Source: Saccharibacillus soli
Lineage (GTDB): Bacteria; Bacillota; Bacilli; Paenibacillales; Paenibacillaceae
DNA length: 64,000 bases
NCBI GenBank assembly: GCA_002189105.1
Contig: NIOB01000002.1
Coordinates: 558,001 to 622,000 of the forward strand
Direction: 5' to 3'
Below the pieces are notes generated by a model. The model was not told the origin of the DNA and searched no databases. It saw only the letters and a program-made list of their open reading frames with translations. The translations under genes were made by a program, and so were the position numbers. Below are positions 1-8,153 of the stretch, in pieces; position 1 is the stretch's first letter; every line of letters begins with the position of its first letter.

Positions 1-138
1 TGGTATGTGGGCGGCACCGCTCATCCAGGTGGCGGAACGCCGCTGGTTACAATGTCCGGTCAACTGGTCGCAGAGCGTATTGCTTCGCTGAAGGGTGGAG
101 ACGCATCCAGCCGGATTCGTGCCGGGTCTGTAGAATGA
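1..138 (+). CDS. C-terminal end of a phytoene desaturase (CrtI/CrtN-type) family protein, partial
   Basis: Only the last 45 codons lie in the window, read in frame from base 1 to a TGA at 136-138. The residues read WYVGGTAHPGGGTPLV followed by a short tail. Carotenoid desaturases end in just this way, with a (G/A)xxxHPGGGxP(M/L) segment that forms part of the FAD-binding fold, so the family call is good although the exact substrate cannot be told. The next gene, 32 bases downstream on the same strand, is an isopentenyl diphosphate isomerase, which supports an isoprenoid or carotenoid context. The stop codon lies inside a 16-bp tandem repeat. Confidence 0.75.
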   Translation, partial: WYVGGTAHPGGGTPLVTMSGQLVAERIASLKGGDASSRIRAGSVE

Positions 139-154
139 CGGGTCTGTAGAATGA
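123..154 (+). repeat. Perfect 16-bp tandem duplication spanning the stop codon
   Basis: The unit cgggtctgtagaatga occurs twice back to back (123-138 and 139-154). The first copy holds the TGA stop of the desaturase-like gene. The second copy carries the same TGA in another frame, just ahead of the fni ribosome site. It looks like a recent slippage duplication. Confidence 0.9.
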
Positions 155-170
155 AACGAGGGGAGCGGCC

Positions 171-1220
171 ATGTCTGAAAAAACCAATGTTTCCGGTCCA
201 TCGACCGGAGACCGCAAAAGCGAACATGTCCGACTGTGCCTGGAAGAAGAGGTAGCGGGCGTTGGCGTGACCACGGGATTTGAACGTTATGGATTTCGGC
301 ACAATGCGCTGCCGGAACTGGACTTTGAACAGATTGATCTGACGACATCCTTTCTGGGGCGCTCATTGAAGGCGCCGCTGCTGATTAGTTCGATGACTGG
401 CGGCAGCGTCGGCACAGGACGAATCAATGAGCGGCTGGCGGAAGCGGCACAGGCGCGGGGCTGGGCCATGGGGCTTGGCTCTGTACGCGCGGCTGTAGAA
501 CGCGAGGAGCTGGCGGCGACCTTCAAGGTGCGGCATAGGGCGCCGGATATTCCGATCATCGCCAACCTGGGGGCAGTGCAGCTGAACTATGGGTTTGGGG
601 TCGAGGAATGCCGCCGTGCAGTGGACATCGCGGAAGCCGATGCACTGGTACTGCATCTGAACGGGCTTCAGGAGGTGTTCCAGCCGGAAGGGAATACGAA
701 CTTTGCCGAGCTGCTGCCCAAGATCGAGCGGCTGTGCCGTGAACTGGGCGTTCCGGTTGGCGTCAAGGAAGTCGGCTGGGGCATCGACGGAGAGACGGCG
801 CGGCGTCTGGCGGATGCCGGCGCAGCTTTTATTGATTCAGCGGGCGCGGGTGGTACCTCCTGGAGCCAGGTGGAGAAATACCGGAGTTCCGATGCCATGC
901 GCCGGGCGGCGGCCGAGGCATTTGCCGGATGGGGGCTGGGCACAGCGGACAGCCTGATCCAGATTCATGCCGAGCTGCCCGATATGCCGCTGATCGGCAG
1001 CGGCGGACTGCGCAGCGGGGTAGACGCAGCCAAAGCCATCGCGCTGGGTGCCCATCTTGCAGGGTTCGGTCGTGCGCTGCTGGGCGCGGCGGTCGATTCT
1101 GCGGATCGCGCGGAATCGGCGCTGGAGCAGGCCGAGTTTGAACTGCGCACCGTCATGTTTGGGGTAGGAGCCGGAACGGTAGAGCAGCTGCGAGGAACCG
1201 ACCGATTGCAGCGCAGGTAA
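171..1220 (+). CDS. fni: Type 2 isopentenyl-diphosphate delta-isomerase
   Basis: A cytoplasmic FMN- and NADPH-dependent enzyme that interconverts isopentenyl and dimethylallyl diphosphate, the first balancing step of isoprenoid synthesis. At 349 aa it has the usual length. Family marks are visible: an N-terminal RKxxHV (residues 15-20), SMTGG (74-78) in the FMN site, HLNxxQE (162-168), whose Gln and Glu take part in catalysis and Mg binding, and GAGGTSW (225-231) for the phosphate. The ATG at 171 follows GAGGGGAG at good spacing. It probably shares a transcript with the preceding desaturase-like gene, and an intrinsic terminator follows at 1305. Confidence 0.95.
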   Translation: MSEKTNVSGPSTGDRKSEHVRLCLEEEVAGVGVTTGFERYGFRHNALPELDFEQIDLTTSFLGRSLKAPLLISSMTGGSVGTGRINERLAEAAQARGWAMGLGSVRAAVEREELAATFKVRHRAPDIPIIANLGAVQLNYGFGVEECRRAVDIAEADALVLHLNGLQEVFQPEGNTNFAELLPKIERLCRELGVPVGVKEVGWGIDGETARRLADAGAAFIDSAGAGGTSWSQVEKYRSSDAMRRAAAEAFAGWGLGTADSLIQIHAELPDMPLIGSGGLRSGVDAAKAIALGAHLAGFGRALLGAAVDSADRAESALEQAEFELRTVMFGVGAGTVEQLRGTDRLQRR

Positions 1221-1304
1221 GGGAGGCGCCGCAGGCGGAGACCGTTCTTGAACCGCAGAGTGAAGCGCCTCTGACTCAGAGGTTTCCAACTTCACAAGTC
1301 ATCG

Positions 1305-1332
1305 CCAAGACCGTTTCGGTCTTGGTTGTTTT
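1305..1332 (+). terminator. Rho-independent terminator after fni
   Basis: A perfect 9-bp stem, ccaagaccg (1305-1313) and cggtcttgg (1317-1325), closes on a TTT loop and is followed by TTGTTTT. Confidence 0.85.
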
Positions 1333-1412
1333 GTGATGCGGTCTTGCGTGGGCCGTGCAGTAATGGGTGAGGATTCAATATCGAATTGAAGCTATCAGCG
1401 CGGGGCAAATAC

Positions 1413-1421
1413 TGGTATAAT
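1413..1421 (+). promoter_or_regulatory. Probable extended -10 promoter for ychF
   Basis: TGGTATAAT (1413-1421) is a perfect extended -10 element. No convincing -35 lies at the normal distance (TTGAAG at 1386 is too far), which extended -10 promoters tolerate. Transcription would begin near 1428, about 100 bases ahead of ychF. Confidence 0.55.
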
Positions 1422-1524
1422 AGAGTTTGTTTTGTCCAAGACAGTATGTATGAGGCATTATGGCGGACGACATTCAACGTCTGTTGTACCCAGAAGATAG
1501 AATCAAGAGGAGTTGTATATTCAT

Positions 1525-2625
1525 ATGGCATTGAAAGCCGGTATCGTAGGGCTTCCGAACGTCGGCAAGTCCACGTTGTTCAACGCAATTACCCAAGCGG
1601 GAGCTGAATCCGCCAACTATCCATTCTGCACCATCGACCCTAACGTGGGGATCGTAGAAGTGCCGGATGAGCGTCTCGATAAGCTGACCGAGCTGGTCGA
1701 ACCCAAGAAGACGGTTCCGACTGCTTTTGAATTTGTGGACATCGCGGGTCTGGTACGCGGTGCAAGCAAGGGCGAAGGTCTGGGCAACAAGTTCCTCGCT
1801 CATATCCGTGAAGTGGACGCAATTGTCCATGTTGTACGCTGCTTCGTGGATGAGAACATTACACACGTTGATGGCAAGATCGACCCGGTGAGCGACATCC
1901 AGACGATCAACCTGGAGTTGATTCTCGCGGACATCGAGAGCGTGGACAAGCGCATTGATCGTTCCAAGAAGAATATGAAGGGCGGCAACAAGCAGTACGC
2001 CCAGGAGATTGAAGTGCTGGAGAAGGTCAAGGAAGCTCTGTACAATGACCAACCGGCGCGCAGCATCGACTTGACGGAAGACGAGCTGCAATTGATTCGT
2101 GAGCTGCACCTGCTGACGCTGAAGCCGGTTCTGTATGCGGCAAACGTGGCTGAAGACGAGATTGCTGACGTAGCGAACAACGCTTATGTACAGCAGGTTC
2201 GTGATTTTGCGGCCGCCGAGAACGCGGAAGTGGTTCCGATCAGCGCGAAAGTGGAAGAAGAAATCGCCGAGCTTGAAGGGGAAGACAAGCAGATGTTCCT
2301 CGAAGAACTGGGCATCCAGGAATCCGGTCTGAACCTGCTTATCAAAGCGGCTTACAAACTGCTGGGTCTGTATACGTACTTCACAGCAGGCGTACAGGAA
2401 GTTCGCGCCTGGACCATTCGTAAGGGAACCAAAGCTCCGGGTGCCGCAGGCGTCATCCACTCCGACTTTGAACGCGGCTTTATCCGCGCCGAAGTAGTGA
2501 GCTATGAAGACCTGGTGAACGCAGGATCGATGAATGGAGCCAAGGAACGCGGTCAACTGCGTCTCGAAGGTAAAGAATATATCGTGCAGGACGGCGACGT
2601 TATGCACTTCCGCTTCAACGTGTAA
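1525..2625 (+). CDS. ychF: Redox-regulated ATPase / GTPase-like protein YchF (OLA1 family)
   Basis: A universally conserved P-loop NTPase of the Obg group that prefers ATP over GTP and is linked to ribosomes and stress responses. The P-loop GLPNVGKST is at residues 9-17, with a central helical region and a C-terminal TGS-like domain from about residue 280. I start it at the ATG at 1525, giving the family-typical 366 aa; an in-frame TTG at 1513 abuts the AGAGGAG ribosome site and is too close to be used. It stands alone between its own promoter and a strong terminator. Confidence 0.95.
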   Translation: MALKAGIVGLPNVGKSTLFNAITQAGAESANYPFCTIDPNVGIVEVPDERLDKLTELVEPKKTVPTAFEFVDIAGLVRGASKGEGLGNKFLAHIREVDAIVHVVRCFVDENITHVDGKIDPVSDIQTINLELILADIESVDKRIDRSKKNMKGGNKQYAQEIEVLEKVKEALYNDQPARSIDLTEDELQLIRELHLLTLKPVLYAANVAEDEIADVANNAYVQQVRDFAAAENAEVVPISAKVEEEIAELEGEDKQMFLEELGIQESGLNLLIKAAYKLLGLYTYFTAGVQEVRAWTIRKGTKAPGAAGVIHSDFERGFIRAEVVSYEDLVNAGSMNGAKERGQLRLEGKEYIVQDGDVMHFRFNV

Positions 2626-2635
2626 TCCACACTCA

Positions 2636-2675
2636 AAAAGCCGTTCTCTCCAAGTGAGGAGGAACGGCTTTTTTT
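2636..2675 (+). terminator. Terminator between ychF and the convergent gene
   Basis: aagccgttc (2638-2646) pairs with gaacggctt (2662-2670) and a run of seven T follows. A-rich sequence on the other side could let it also serve the minus-strand gene that ends at 2763. Confidence 0.85.
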
Positions 2676-2762
2676 GTTGGCTGTAATCTATGCTTTTAGC
2701 TCAAGACGTAAAATCAAGGGTTCGGACAGCAGCCCCGGCTCATCTCTTCCACTTGGATTTGC

Positions 2763-4034
2763 TTATTTGGCCGGACGGCGATGGTATCCGCGATCTTCAT
2801 ACGGAGCCAACTGCTCCAGCCACTTGGCTTCCAGTTCGTTCAACTGCTCCCGAATCGTCACATAGGCATTTTCGGATGGCTTGAGCACTTCCAGCACTTC
2901 AAAGTCAAAGGCTTCTTCGCCATACTGTTTCCAATCGCGCTGAAGCTCTTTATTCTTGAAGCTGCCGTTATTCAGTTCAAAGCGTCGTCCATCCATCGAT
3001 TTGAGGTTGGGCAGCGAAGAGATAAACGATCGGCCGCTGGCCTTATGGACGATGCGATAGACGCCACCTTCCTGCTTCATCTCTTTGTACAGCTCTTGCA
3101 GCTCCTTGCGGCGGTTCGTTGAATTCATAAGAGGTTCCTCCTTAGGCGTTGGGCAAGGGTTCTCCGCTTGATCGGGATCAGACGGAGAACTCTTCTTGTT
3201 CCAGGATGATTCCGTCCGGGCTGGCACAGCGGGTTGATGCTCCGGCTCAGGACGGGGATGGGCTGGCGGTCTTCCCCCACGGGTGGTCCAGTAGACGCTG
3301 CCATCCGCTTCGCGTGCCAGAAATCCATATTCAATCAGGAAACGGCGCAAAATGGCGTAGTCCGCATAAAAAGGCTTCAGTATCTGATTCAGCTCTTTTT
3401 CCGTATACAGTCGGCGGTCATCCAACTGGCCAGCCAGATGCCGGAGTACGACAAGCCGCTGTTTTTCCTGAAGATCGAAGGTGCGAAGCGGGCCTTTCAG
3501 CCCCTTGGGAAATACTTTTCGCAAAATCTCCTGTTCCTCTTCCACGGTCAGATTGTAGCGATCATCGAGCCTCGAGGCCTGAGGGTGCGGAGTGATAAAA
3601 GCCGCCTCATTAGCGTCGTCACCTTGTTCCTTGAGCAGTTCCATCAGAGCCAGAAAGAGTCGGGCCTGCCGCTCCTTCTCTCTGAGCACAAAACGATGAT
3701 TGCGAATGGTGGAAGAACTGCCGATGCCCAGGACATTCTTGACCTCGTCATCGCTGCATCCCTGATAGAAGAGGCGCAGCAGCGTATTCTGATGGTCGGT
3801 CAGGCCCGTCGCTTTTTTATCCAGATTGATGAGGACGTTGAAGGAGGAGCCGTGGGCGTGGGTGATGTGCCGCCGAATGTATTTTTCCGCTTCGTAAAAC
3901 ACCCCTTCTTCCGAGTAGATCAGCCCCTGCTCCGTGGACAGGCCGCAGAACAGGCAGACAAAATGCTCGCCGCTGCGGGTGTAGCCTTTCTTCAGGTCTT
4001 CGAGGGGAGCATTCCATAAGGTATCCGTGTTCAT
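2763..4034 (-). CDS. HTH regulator with zinc-finger-like N-terminus and DUF2087 domain, fused to a GIY-YIG domain
   Basis: One open frame of 423 codons. Residue numbers here count from an upstream TTG at 4043; subtract 3 for the ATG at 4034. In order: a CxxC/HxxH-like cluster (C30, C33, H59, H62), a LuxR-like helix-turn-helix (about 80-125), a DUF2087 domain (about 168-252), a Pro-rich linker (253-305) and a GIY-YIG-type domain (about 318-415, GGVYRIV as the GIY strand). LuxR-like HTH plus GIY-YIG is a known pairing in the conserved-domain literature, usually read as a DNA-binding regulator. Catalytic competence of the nuclease fold cannot be judged here. The start is uncertain: AAAGGAG sits 4 bases before the TTG and 13 before the ATG. 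A perfect internal ribosome site precedes Met306. Target unknown. Confidence 0.75.
   Translation of the reverse strand: MNTDTLWNAPLEDLKKGYTRSGEHFVCLFCGLSTEQGLIYSEEGVFYEAEKYIRRHITHAHGSSFNVLINLDKKATGLTDHQNTLLRLFYQGCSDDEVKNVLGIGSSSTIRNHRFVLREKERQARLFLALMELLKEQGDDANEAAFITPHPQASRLDDRYNLTVEEEQEILRKVFPKGLKGPLRTFDLQEKQRLVVLRHLAGQLDDRRLYTEKELNQILKPFYADYAILRRFLIEYGFLAREADGSVYWTTRGGRPPAHPRPEPEHQPAVPARTESSWNKKSSPSDPDQAENPCPTPKEEPLMNSTNRRKELQELYKEMKQEGGVYRIVHKASGRSFISSLPNLKSMDGRRFELNNGSFKNKELQRDWKQYGEEAFDFEVLEVLKPSENAYVTIREQLNELEAKWLEQLAPYEDRGYHRRPAK
3126..3143 (-). promoter_or_regulatory. Internal Shine-Dalgarno and ATG at the GIY-YIG boundary
   Basis: On the minus strand AAGGAGG (complement of 3137-3143) stands 8 bases before an in-frame ATG (complement of 3126-3128). 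Starting there gives a 121-aa stand-alone GIY-YIG protein, ending at 2763. This is a better ribosome site than the one at the start of the long frame, so the locus probably makes both a fusion and a free C-terminal protein, or is a former two-gene operon whose stop codon was lost. Confidence 0.7.
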
Positions 4035-4094
4035 GGCTGCCAATTGACTCCTTTGTTGGGTGATGAATAGACGTTCCAGTGTTTTGTTTGCTTA

Positions 4095-4125
4095 ATTATA
4101 AACGAAATAATCATATGTTTGTCAA
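4095..4125 (-). promoter_or_regulatory. Sigma-A-type promoter of the HTH/GIY-YIG gene
   Basis: On the minus strand a perfect TTGACA (complement of 4120-4125) and a perfect TATAAT (complement of 4095-4100) are separated by 19 bases, slightly long but with both hexamers exact. Confidence 0.7.
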
Positions 4126-4135
4126 TATCCAAACA
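4116..4135. promoter_or_regulatory. Inverted repeat overlapping the -35 box, operator candidate
   Basis: tgtttg (4116-4121) and caaaca (4130-4135) form a perfect 6-bp inverted repeat with an 8-base spacer that covers the -35 hexamer. The position suits a repressor; the downstream protein is itself an HTH regulator, so autoregulation is possible but inferred. Confidence 0.5.
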
Positions 4136-4153
4136 AATTACCCTTATGTCTAT

Positions 4154-4194
4154 ATATAAAAAGCCGCCTTCGTCCCAATGGACAAAAGCGGCTC
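4154..4194 (-). terminator. Terminator of the cheX operon (minus strand)
   Basis: Read on the minus strand, agccgc (complement of 4188-4193) pairs with gcggct (complement of 4162-4167), with an inner gtcc/ggac pairing, and is followed by TTTTTATATA. Confidence 0.8.
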
Positions 4195-4217
4195 TCGCGT
4201 CCCAAGCTCAAAATCAA

Positions 4218-4679
4218 TTAACCTTCAAACGAGATCAGCACTTCAACGGGAATGTCATTGGCCAGCAGCTCAATGCTCAGAACCTGTTTGGAACTCATCT
4301 TTACAGAGATATTTTCACCCGACAGCAGGGTAGGGGTGGAAATATCGATGCTGACGCCCAGGGCGGCAAAGCCGGTAGCGGCTGTTGCTGTCAGCATGTT
4401 CGACAGTTCGGATAATGCACTTCGAGCCATATCGTCCAACTGCTCGACCGGCATACCCATCATCATGGTCGAGGCAATCTTTTTGGCATATTCGGTATCG
4501 ATTCGGTAAACGACATTGCCTTTGAGCGTGCCTACAATGCCGACCAGTACGATGACGCCGGAACAGACCAGCTCCTGTCCTTTAACGGACAGTCCTTTTT
4601 TGCTTGTGTTGGTGAAGCCCAACTGCGGCATAACGTTCATGAACGATTCAATGAACGGATTAACGTGTGCTACATCCAT
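4218..4679 (-). CDS. cheX: CheX-like chemotaxis phosphatase domain protein
   Basis: A 153-aa cytoplasmic protein made of a single CheX/CheC-type domain. CheX proteins dephosphorylate CheY~P through an ExxN motif, and SELSNML in the ARSALSELSNM helix matches it. It overlaps the end of the upstream response-regulator gene by 10 bases and has its own GAGGTGAGG ribosome site, so the two are translationally linked. The partner carries a second CheX-like domain attached to its receiver, suggesting this phosphatase acts on that regulator or on CheY. A terminator follows directly. Confidence 0.85.
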   Translation of the reverse strand: MDVAHVNPFIESFMNVMPQLGFTNTSKKGLSVKGQELVCSGVIVLVGIVGTLKGNVVYRIDTEYAKKIASTMMMGMPVEQLDDMARSALSELSNMLTATAATGFAALGVSIDISTPTLLSGENISVKMSSKQVLSIELLANDIPVEVLISFEG

Positions 4680-5533
4680 TTATCCTCACCTCTTTTGAAA
4701 CCGACGTTGAGCAGCACCTCGCCATAGTTCGTATCGCCGACTGCGCTCATGGTCTTGAATGTAGCCTGCGAGATCAGCATGTTATCTCCGTGCATCACGG
4801 ATGGCGGTGCCAGACGCAGGCCAAAAGCCTTGTTTTTTCGATTCAGAATCGAGCAAGCGTTACCCGCCACAATGTTGGTATACTCGGCCAGTGCCGCTGT
4901 AATCTCATTGGTGCTGGTTGGTTCCTTTTTCATCATAGCTGTAACCAGTGCACGTGCTGTATCTTTGCTGAGGTCAATCATTAATCGGCCGGAGAACTTG
5001 CCGATGATGCCGACAATGACGGCGATGCCACGGGATTCAAAATCTTCATGCAGCTCGTGTTCGCCCGTGTACGTCAGCAGGGTCTTGGTCATGCGGTTCA
5101 TACCGTCTTTGAGCGTTTCTTTGAACACTTCAAAATATTCGTCTTCCAGTTCCTTAAACATCTCATTATACGCAACGAGGCGTTGGATCGTCCCGATCAG
5201 CTCGTCAGCGTCTACCGGTTTTTGGATATAGCCCGAGACGTGATTTTCTTTGGCTTCTTTGAGGATCTCTTCGTCCATCATGGAGCTGATAACGACAACC
5301 TTGATACTGGGATTGATCGCATGAACAGCGCGCGTACACTCCAGTCCGTCCGTTCCGGGCAGGGTCATGTCCATAGTCACCAGGTCGGGCTGCGTAGCGG
5401 CAATTACTTCTTTGACTTCTTCCAGGGTACCGGCATCGCCTACAACTTCCATTCCGTGTTCTTCAAGGATATTTCGGATAACCGCTATGGAAAAGGGCGA
5501 GTCATCCACAATTACGACTCTTACAGCTGACAT
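4670..5533 (-). CDS. Response regulator with C-terminal CheX-like domain
   Basis: 287 aa. Residues 1-120 form a CheY-type receiver: VDDSP acid pocket near the start, phospho-acceptor Asp in VTMDMTLPG, conserved Ser and Lys in VVISSM and IQKPVD. From about 150 to the end is a CheX/CheC-like domain with E..N residues in AALAEYTNIVAGN. No DNA-binding domain is present, so the output is probably protein-protein or phosphatase. The start chosen is ATG at 5533 after AAAGGATG; an upstream GTG (5554) would put the ribosome site inside the gene. No sensor kinase is adjacent. Confidence 0.85.
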   Translation of the reverse strand: MSAVRVVIVDDSPFSIAVIRNILEEHGMEVVGDAGTLEEVKEVIAATQPDLVTMDMTLPGTDGLECTRAVHAINPSIKVVVISSMMDEEILKEAKENHVSGYIQKPVDADELIGTIQRLVAYNEMFKELEDEYFEVFKETLKDGMNRMTKTLLTYTGEHELHEDFESRGIAVIVGIIGKFSGRLMIDLSKDTARALVTAMMKKEPTSTNEITAALAEYTNIVAGNACSILNRKNKAFGLRLAPPSVMHGDNMLISQATFKTMSAVGDTNYGEVLLNVGFKRGEDKWM

Positions 5534-5825
5534 ATGAACCCATCCTTTCTTCACTGCGCGTTTTTCCCAGGAAAAGCGCTTACGACCTAGCCCTAACCGC
5601 GTGGGAAAACGATGCTGGTTCGGGATTCGGAGTATTGTAACTAATATCGACAGATCGGCGGCGGATGTTAAGACAAAGTTCTCAGAAATCTGCTACTTTT
5701 GATTCAGATGAAGAGAAGTTCGACATTATATGGCATGAAGCACGGTTTGAGCAGGAGGGTAATCAATAAGTGAGGGAAAGCACAAAAATCATAGACAAGT
5801 TTCAATAGGCAATCATGCATAGCCG

Positions 5826-5834
5826 TGCTATAAT
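5826..5834 (+). promoter_or_regulatory. Extended -10 promoter candidate for the prfA operon
   Basis: TGCTATAAT (5826-5834) is a perfect extended -10. The -35 region is poor. Transcription would begin near 5841, leaving a leader of about 210 bases that contains the 8-codon ORF at 5918. Confidence 0.5.
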
Positions 5835-5917
5835 AAAGAGTCGTCGCACCATGATGCGGACGGCTATTTCCCTTATCCTTTTTGTTCTCGGTAGAGTACG
5901 GAATCGGAGGAATGAAC

Positions 5918-5944
5918 ATGAGGTTCATCGACGTACATTTATAG
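5918..5944 (+). CDS. Possible 8-codon leader peptide ORF (MRFIDVHL)
   Basis: ATG at 5918 follows GGAGG (5906-5910) at an ideal 7-base spacing and reads MRFIDVHL before a TAG. It lies in the presumed prfA leader, about 105 bases before the gene. The ribosome site is the strongest in the gap, which is the only evidence for translation. There is no run of a single amino acid, so classical attenuation is not indicated. It could be chance. Confidence 0.3.
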   Translation: MRFIDVHL

Positions 5945-6048
5945 CGAGTTTTTTGGAATCGTAGTCATAGATGATCGGTTAGAGAATCAGGATTCAGCGT
6001 CATTCAAACTGTAGCATCATTCAAAAAATATTGAAGAGGTGATCGGCC

Positions 6049-7116
6049 TTGTTGGATAAATTGCAAGCCCTGGTTGACCGTTATGAAAAATTAAGTGAAC
6101 TGCTGTGTGACCCGGATGTAGCCAGCGACTCGAAGAAACTGCGTGATTACTCCAAGGAACAATCGGATCTCCAGCCGACTTTTGAAGCCTATACAGAATA
6201 TAAACGGGTAGTTGAAGATCTTGATGCTGCCAAGGAAATGCAGGGCGAGAAGCTGGACGACGAGATGCGTGAGATGGTCAAGATGGAGATTGATGAACTG
6301 AACTCGCGCAAAGCGGAACTGGAAGAGATCATCCGGGTGCTGCTGCTGCCTAAAGACCCGAATGACGACAAGAACGTTATCGTCGAAATTCGCGGCGCTG
6401 CGGGTGGTGACGAAGCGGCTCTGTTTGCAGCGGATCTGTACCGGATGTACAGCCGTTATGCGGATGCGCAAGGCTGGAAAGTCGAGCTGATGGACGTCAA
6501 TGAGAGCGACCTTGGCGGGTTCAAGGAAGTGATCTTCATGGTCAACGGACGTGGGGCCTACAGCAAACTGAAATACGAAAGCGGCGCACACCGCGTGCAG
6601 CGGATTCCGGCTACCGAGTCGGGCGGTCGGATTCATACGTCTACTTCGACTGTAGCCGTTATGCCGGAAGCCGAAGAAGTGGATATTGAGATCCATGACA
6701 AGGACATTCGCGTGGATACATTCTGTTCGAGTGGCGCGGGCGGTCAGTCCGTTAATACCACCAAGTCGGCGGTGCGCGTGACGCATATTCCGACCGGGAT
6801 CGTCGCCACCTGTCAGGATGGCAAATCGCAGAACTCCAATAAAGACAAAGCCCTGCAAGTGCTTCGTTCGCGGATCTACGACATGATGCGTCAGGAAGAA
6901 GAAGCTAAATATGCGGGTGAACGCAAGAGCAAAGTCGGTACGGGCGACCGCAGTGAGCGTATCCGCACGTACAACTTCCCTCAGAGCCGTGTAACCGACC
7001 ATCGCATTGGTCTGACCATGCACAAGCTCGATCAGATTATGAACGGCGACATTCAGGAGATCGTGTCCGCGCTCACGATTGCTGAACAGGCTGAATTGAT
7101 CGACAAGGGAGTCTAA
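6049..7116 (+). CDS. prfA: Peptide chain release factor 1
   Basis: RF1 recognises UAA and UAG at the ribosomal A site and triggers peptide release. The 355-aa protein has the family length. The tripeptide anticodon is seen as PAT in RIPATESG, and the catalytic GGQ in [11 protein letters not shown], whose Gln is the substrate of PrmC. I use TTG at 6049 as start (MLDKLQAL, as in homologues), preceded by GAGGTGAT. prmC, which methylates that Gln, starts 5 bases after the stop. Confidence 0.97.
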   Translation: MLDKLQALVDRYEKLSELLCDPDVASDSKKLRDYSKEQSDLQPTFEAYTEYKRVVEDLDAAKEMQGEKLDDEMREMVKMEIDELNSRKAELEEIIRVLLLPKDPNDDKNVIVEIRGAAGGDEAALFAADLYRMYSRYADAQGWKVELMDVNESDLGGFKEVIFMVNGRGAYSKLKYESGAHRVQRIPATESGGRIHTSTSTVAVMPEAEEVDIEIHDKDIRVDTFCSSGAGGQSVNTTKSAVRVTHIPTGIVATCQDGKSQNSNKDKALQVLRSRIYDMMRQEEEAKYAGERKSKVGTGDRSERIRTYNFPQSRVTDHRIGLTMHKLDQIMNGDIQEIVSALTIAEQAELIDKGV

Positions 7117-7120
7117 TCCC

Positions 7121-8047
7121 TTGAATCTCGATCCGATGAAGCACAATCCGCTCCATCGAGCGCGTTCAGGCCGGAGCGGCTTTCAGTTAAGCGACGGTCT
7201 GACGCTTAGGGAAGCCTTTGCCGAGGCTTCTTCTTTTTTGAGGGAAAAGGGTATAGATGAAGCGGACGAAAATGCGCGGCTGCTGCTGAAGGAAATTCTG
7301 GGCATGTCCGGGGCACAATACGCGATGGCCCTGCGTGAGCCGTTCCCGTATGAACATCGGGAGCGCTGGGAGAATGCGATCACCCGCAAGGGAGACGGAG
7401 AACCAGCGCAGTACATTTTGGGCGATCAGGAGTTCTACGGCTTCCTGTTCGAGGTGACTCCGGACGTGCTGATTCCGCGTCCCGAGACGGAGCTGCTGGT
7501 GGAAGCCGTGGTGACGCGGGCGAAGGGGTTATGGCCGGAAGGCCGTCCAACGACGCTTGATGTAGGCACGGGCAGTGGAGCCATCGCGGTCAGTCTGAAG
7601 CTGCTGCGTCCGCAGCTGGAGGTTACGGCGAGCGACATTTCGCCCGGTGCGCTGGGCGTTGCTCGCCGCAATGCGGAGCGTCTCGGTGCGCCGATCCATT
7701 TCTATGAAGGCAGCCTGCTGGAGCCGTTTGCCGGTCAGCATTTTGATATTCTCGTCTCGAATCCGCCGTATATTCCGGCGGCAGACATCGAGGAACTTCA
7801 GCCGGAAGTGCGTGACTTCGAGCCGCGCGGTGCGCTGGATGGAGGTCCGGACGGACTTTGGCCGTACCGGGAGATCATGAAGCAGCTGGATCTGCTGCAA
7901 TCCGATCCGCAGCTGATTGCTTTTGAACTGGGCATGGGTCAGGCCGAGGAAGTGGCGGACATGCTGCGCGCACGGGGCAGCTGGAGCACAGTGGAGACGG
8001 TGCATGATCTGGCCGGCATTGGACGGCATGTGATTGGAATTGCCTGA
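7121..8047 (+). CDS. prmC: Peptide chain release factor N5-glutamine methyltransferase
   Basis: Transfers a methyl group from S-adenosylmethionine to the Gln of the GGQ motif of RF1 and RF2. The C-terminal two thirds hold a Rossmann methyltransferase fold: PRPETELLVE before the SAM loop, DVGTGSGAIAVS for SAM, and the catalytic NPPY at residues 214-217. The N-terminal helical domain binds the release factor. The start is not certain: TTG at 7121 sits behind AAGGGAG, while an ATG at 7136 would drop five residues. It is cotranscribed with prfA. In Bacillus spoIIR lies a little further on; here two RodA-type genes follow instead. Confidence 0.93.
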   Translation: MNLDPMKHNPLHRARSGRSGFQLSDGLTLREAFAEASSFLREKGIDEADENARLLLKEILGMSGAQYAMALREPFPYEHRERWENAITRKGDGEPAQYILGDQEFYGFLFEVTPDVLIPRPETELLVEAVVTRAKGLWPEGRPTTLDVGTGSGAIAVSLKLLRPQLEVTASDISPGALGVARRNAERLGAPIHFYEGSLLEPFAGQHFDILVSNPPYIPAADIEELQPEVRDFEPRGALDGGPDGLWPYREIMKQLDLLQSDPQLIAFELGMGQAEEVADMLRARGSWSTVETVHDLAGIGRHVIGIA

Positions 8048-8153
8048 GTCAAGGCGAACGAACCAAGAGGGGGCGGAGAGTGAGGGCAGGGCGCCTTCGT
8101 CTTTCCGCCTTTTCGCTTGGATTGCAGGGGTGCAGGCCGAAGGGTTCGTTAAC

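Larger units (their letters stand above)
5534..6048. other. 515-base gap between the divergent cheX operon and prfA
   Basis: It must hold the promoters for both directions. I can support an extended -10 element and a very short ORF on the plus side (listed separately). The genes that precede prfA in Bacillus (rpmE and tdk) are not here. TCATTCAAA occurs twice (6000-6008, 6017-6025) just upstream of the prfA ribosome site. No stable RNA structure was recognised. Confidence 0.5.

Noticed and set aside
5652-5659. GCCGATCT on the minus strand upstream of the CheX operon, similar to a sigma-D -10
   Set aside because: The sequence 15 bases upstream does not resemble TAAA, so I do not call a flagellar promoter there.
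8072-8113. ggcgga/tccgcc pairing with TTTT after prmC as a terminator
   Set aside because: Only six pairs around a 26-base loop; too weak to list as a feature, though it could attenuate.
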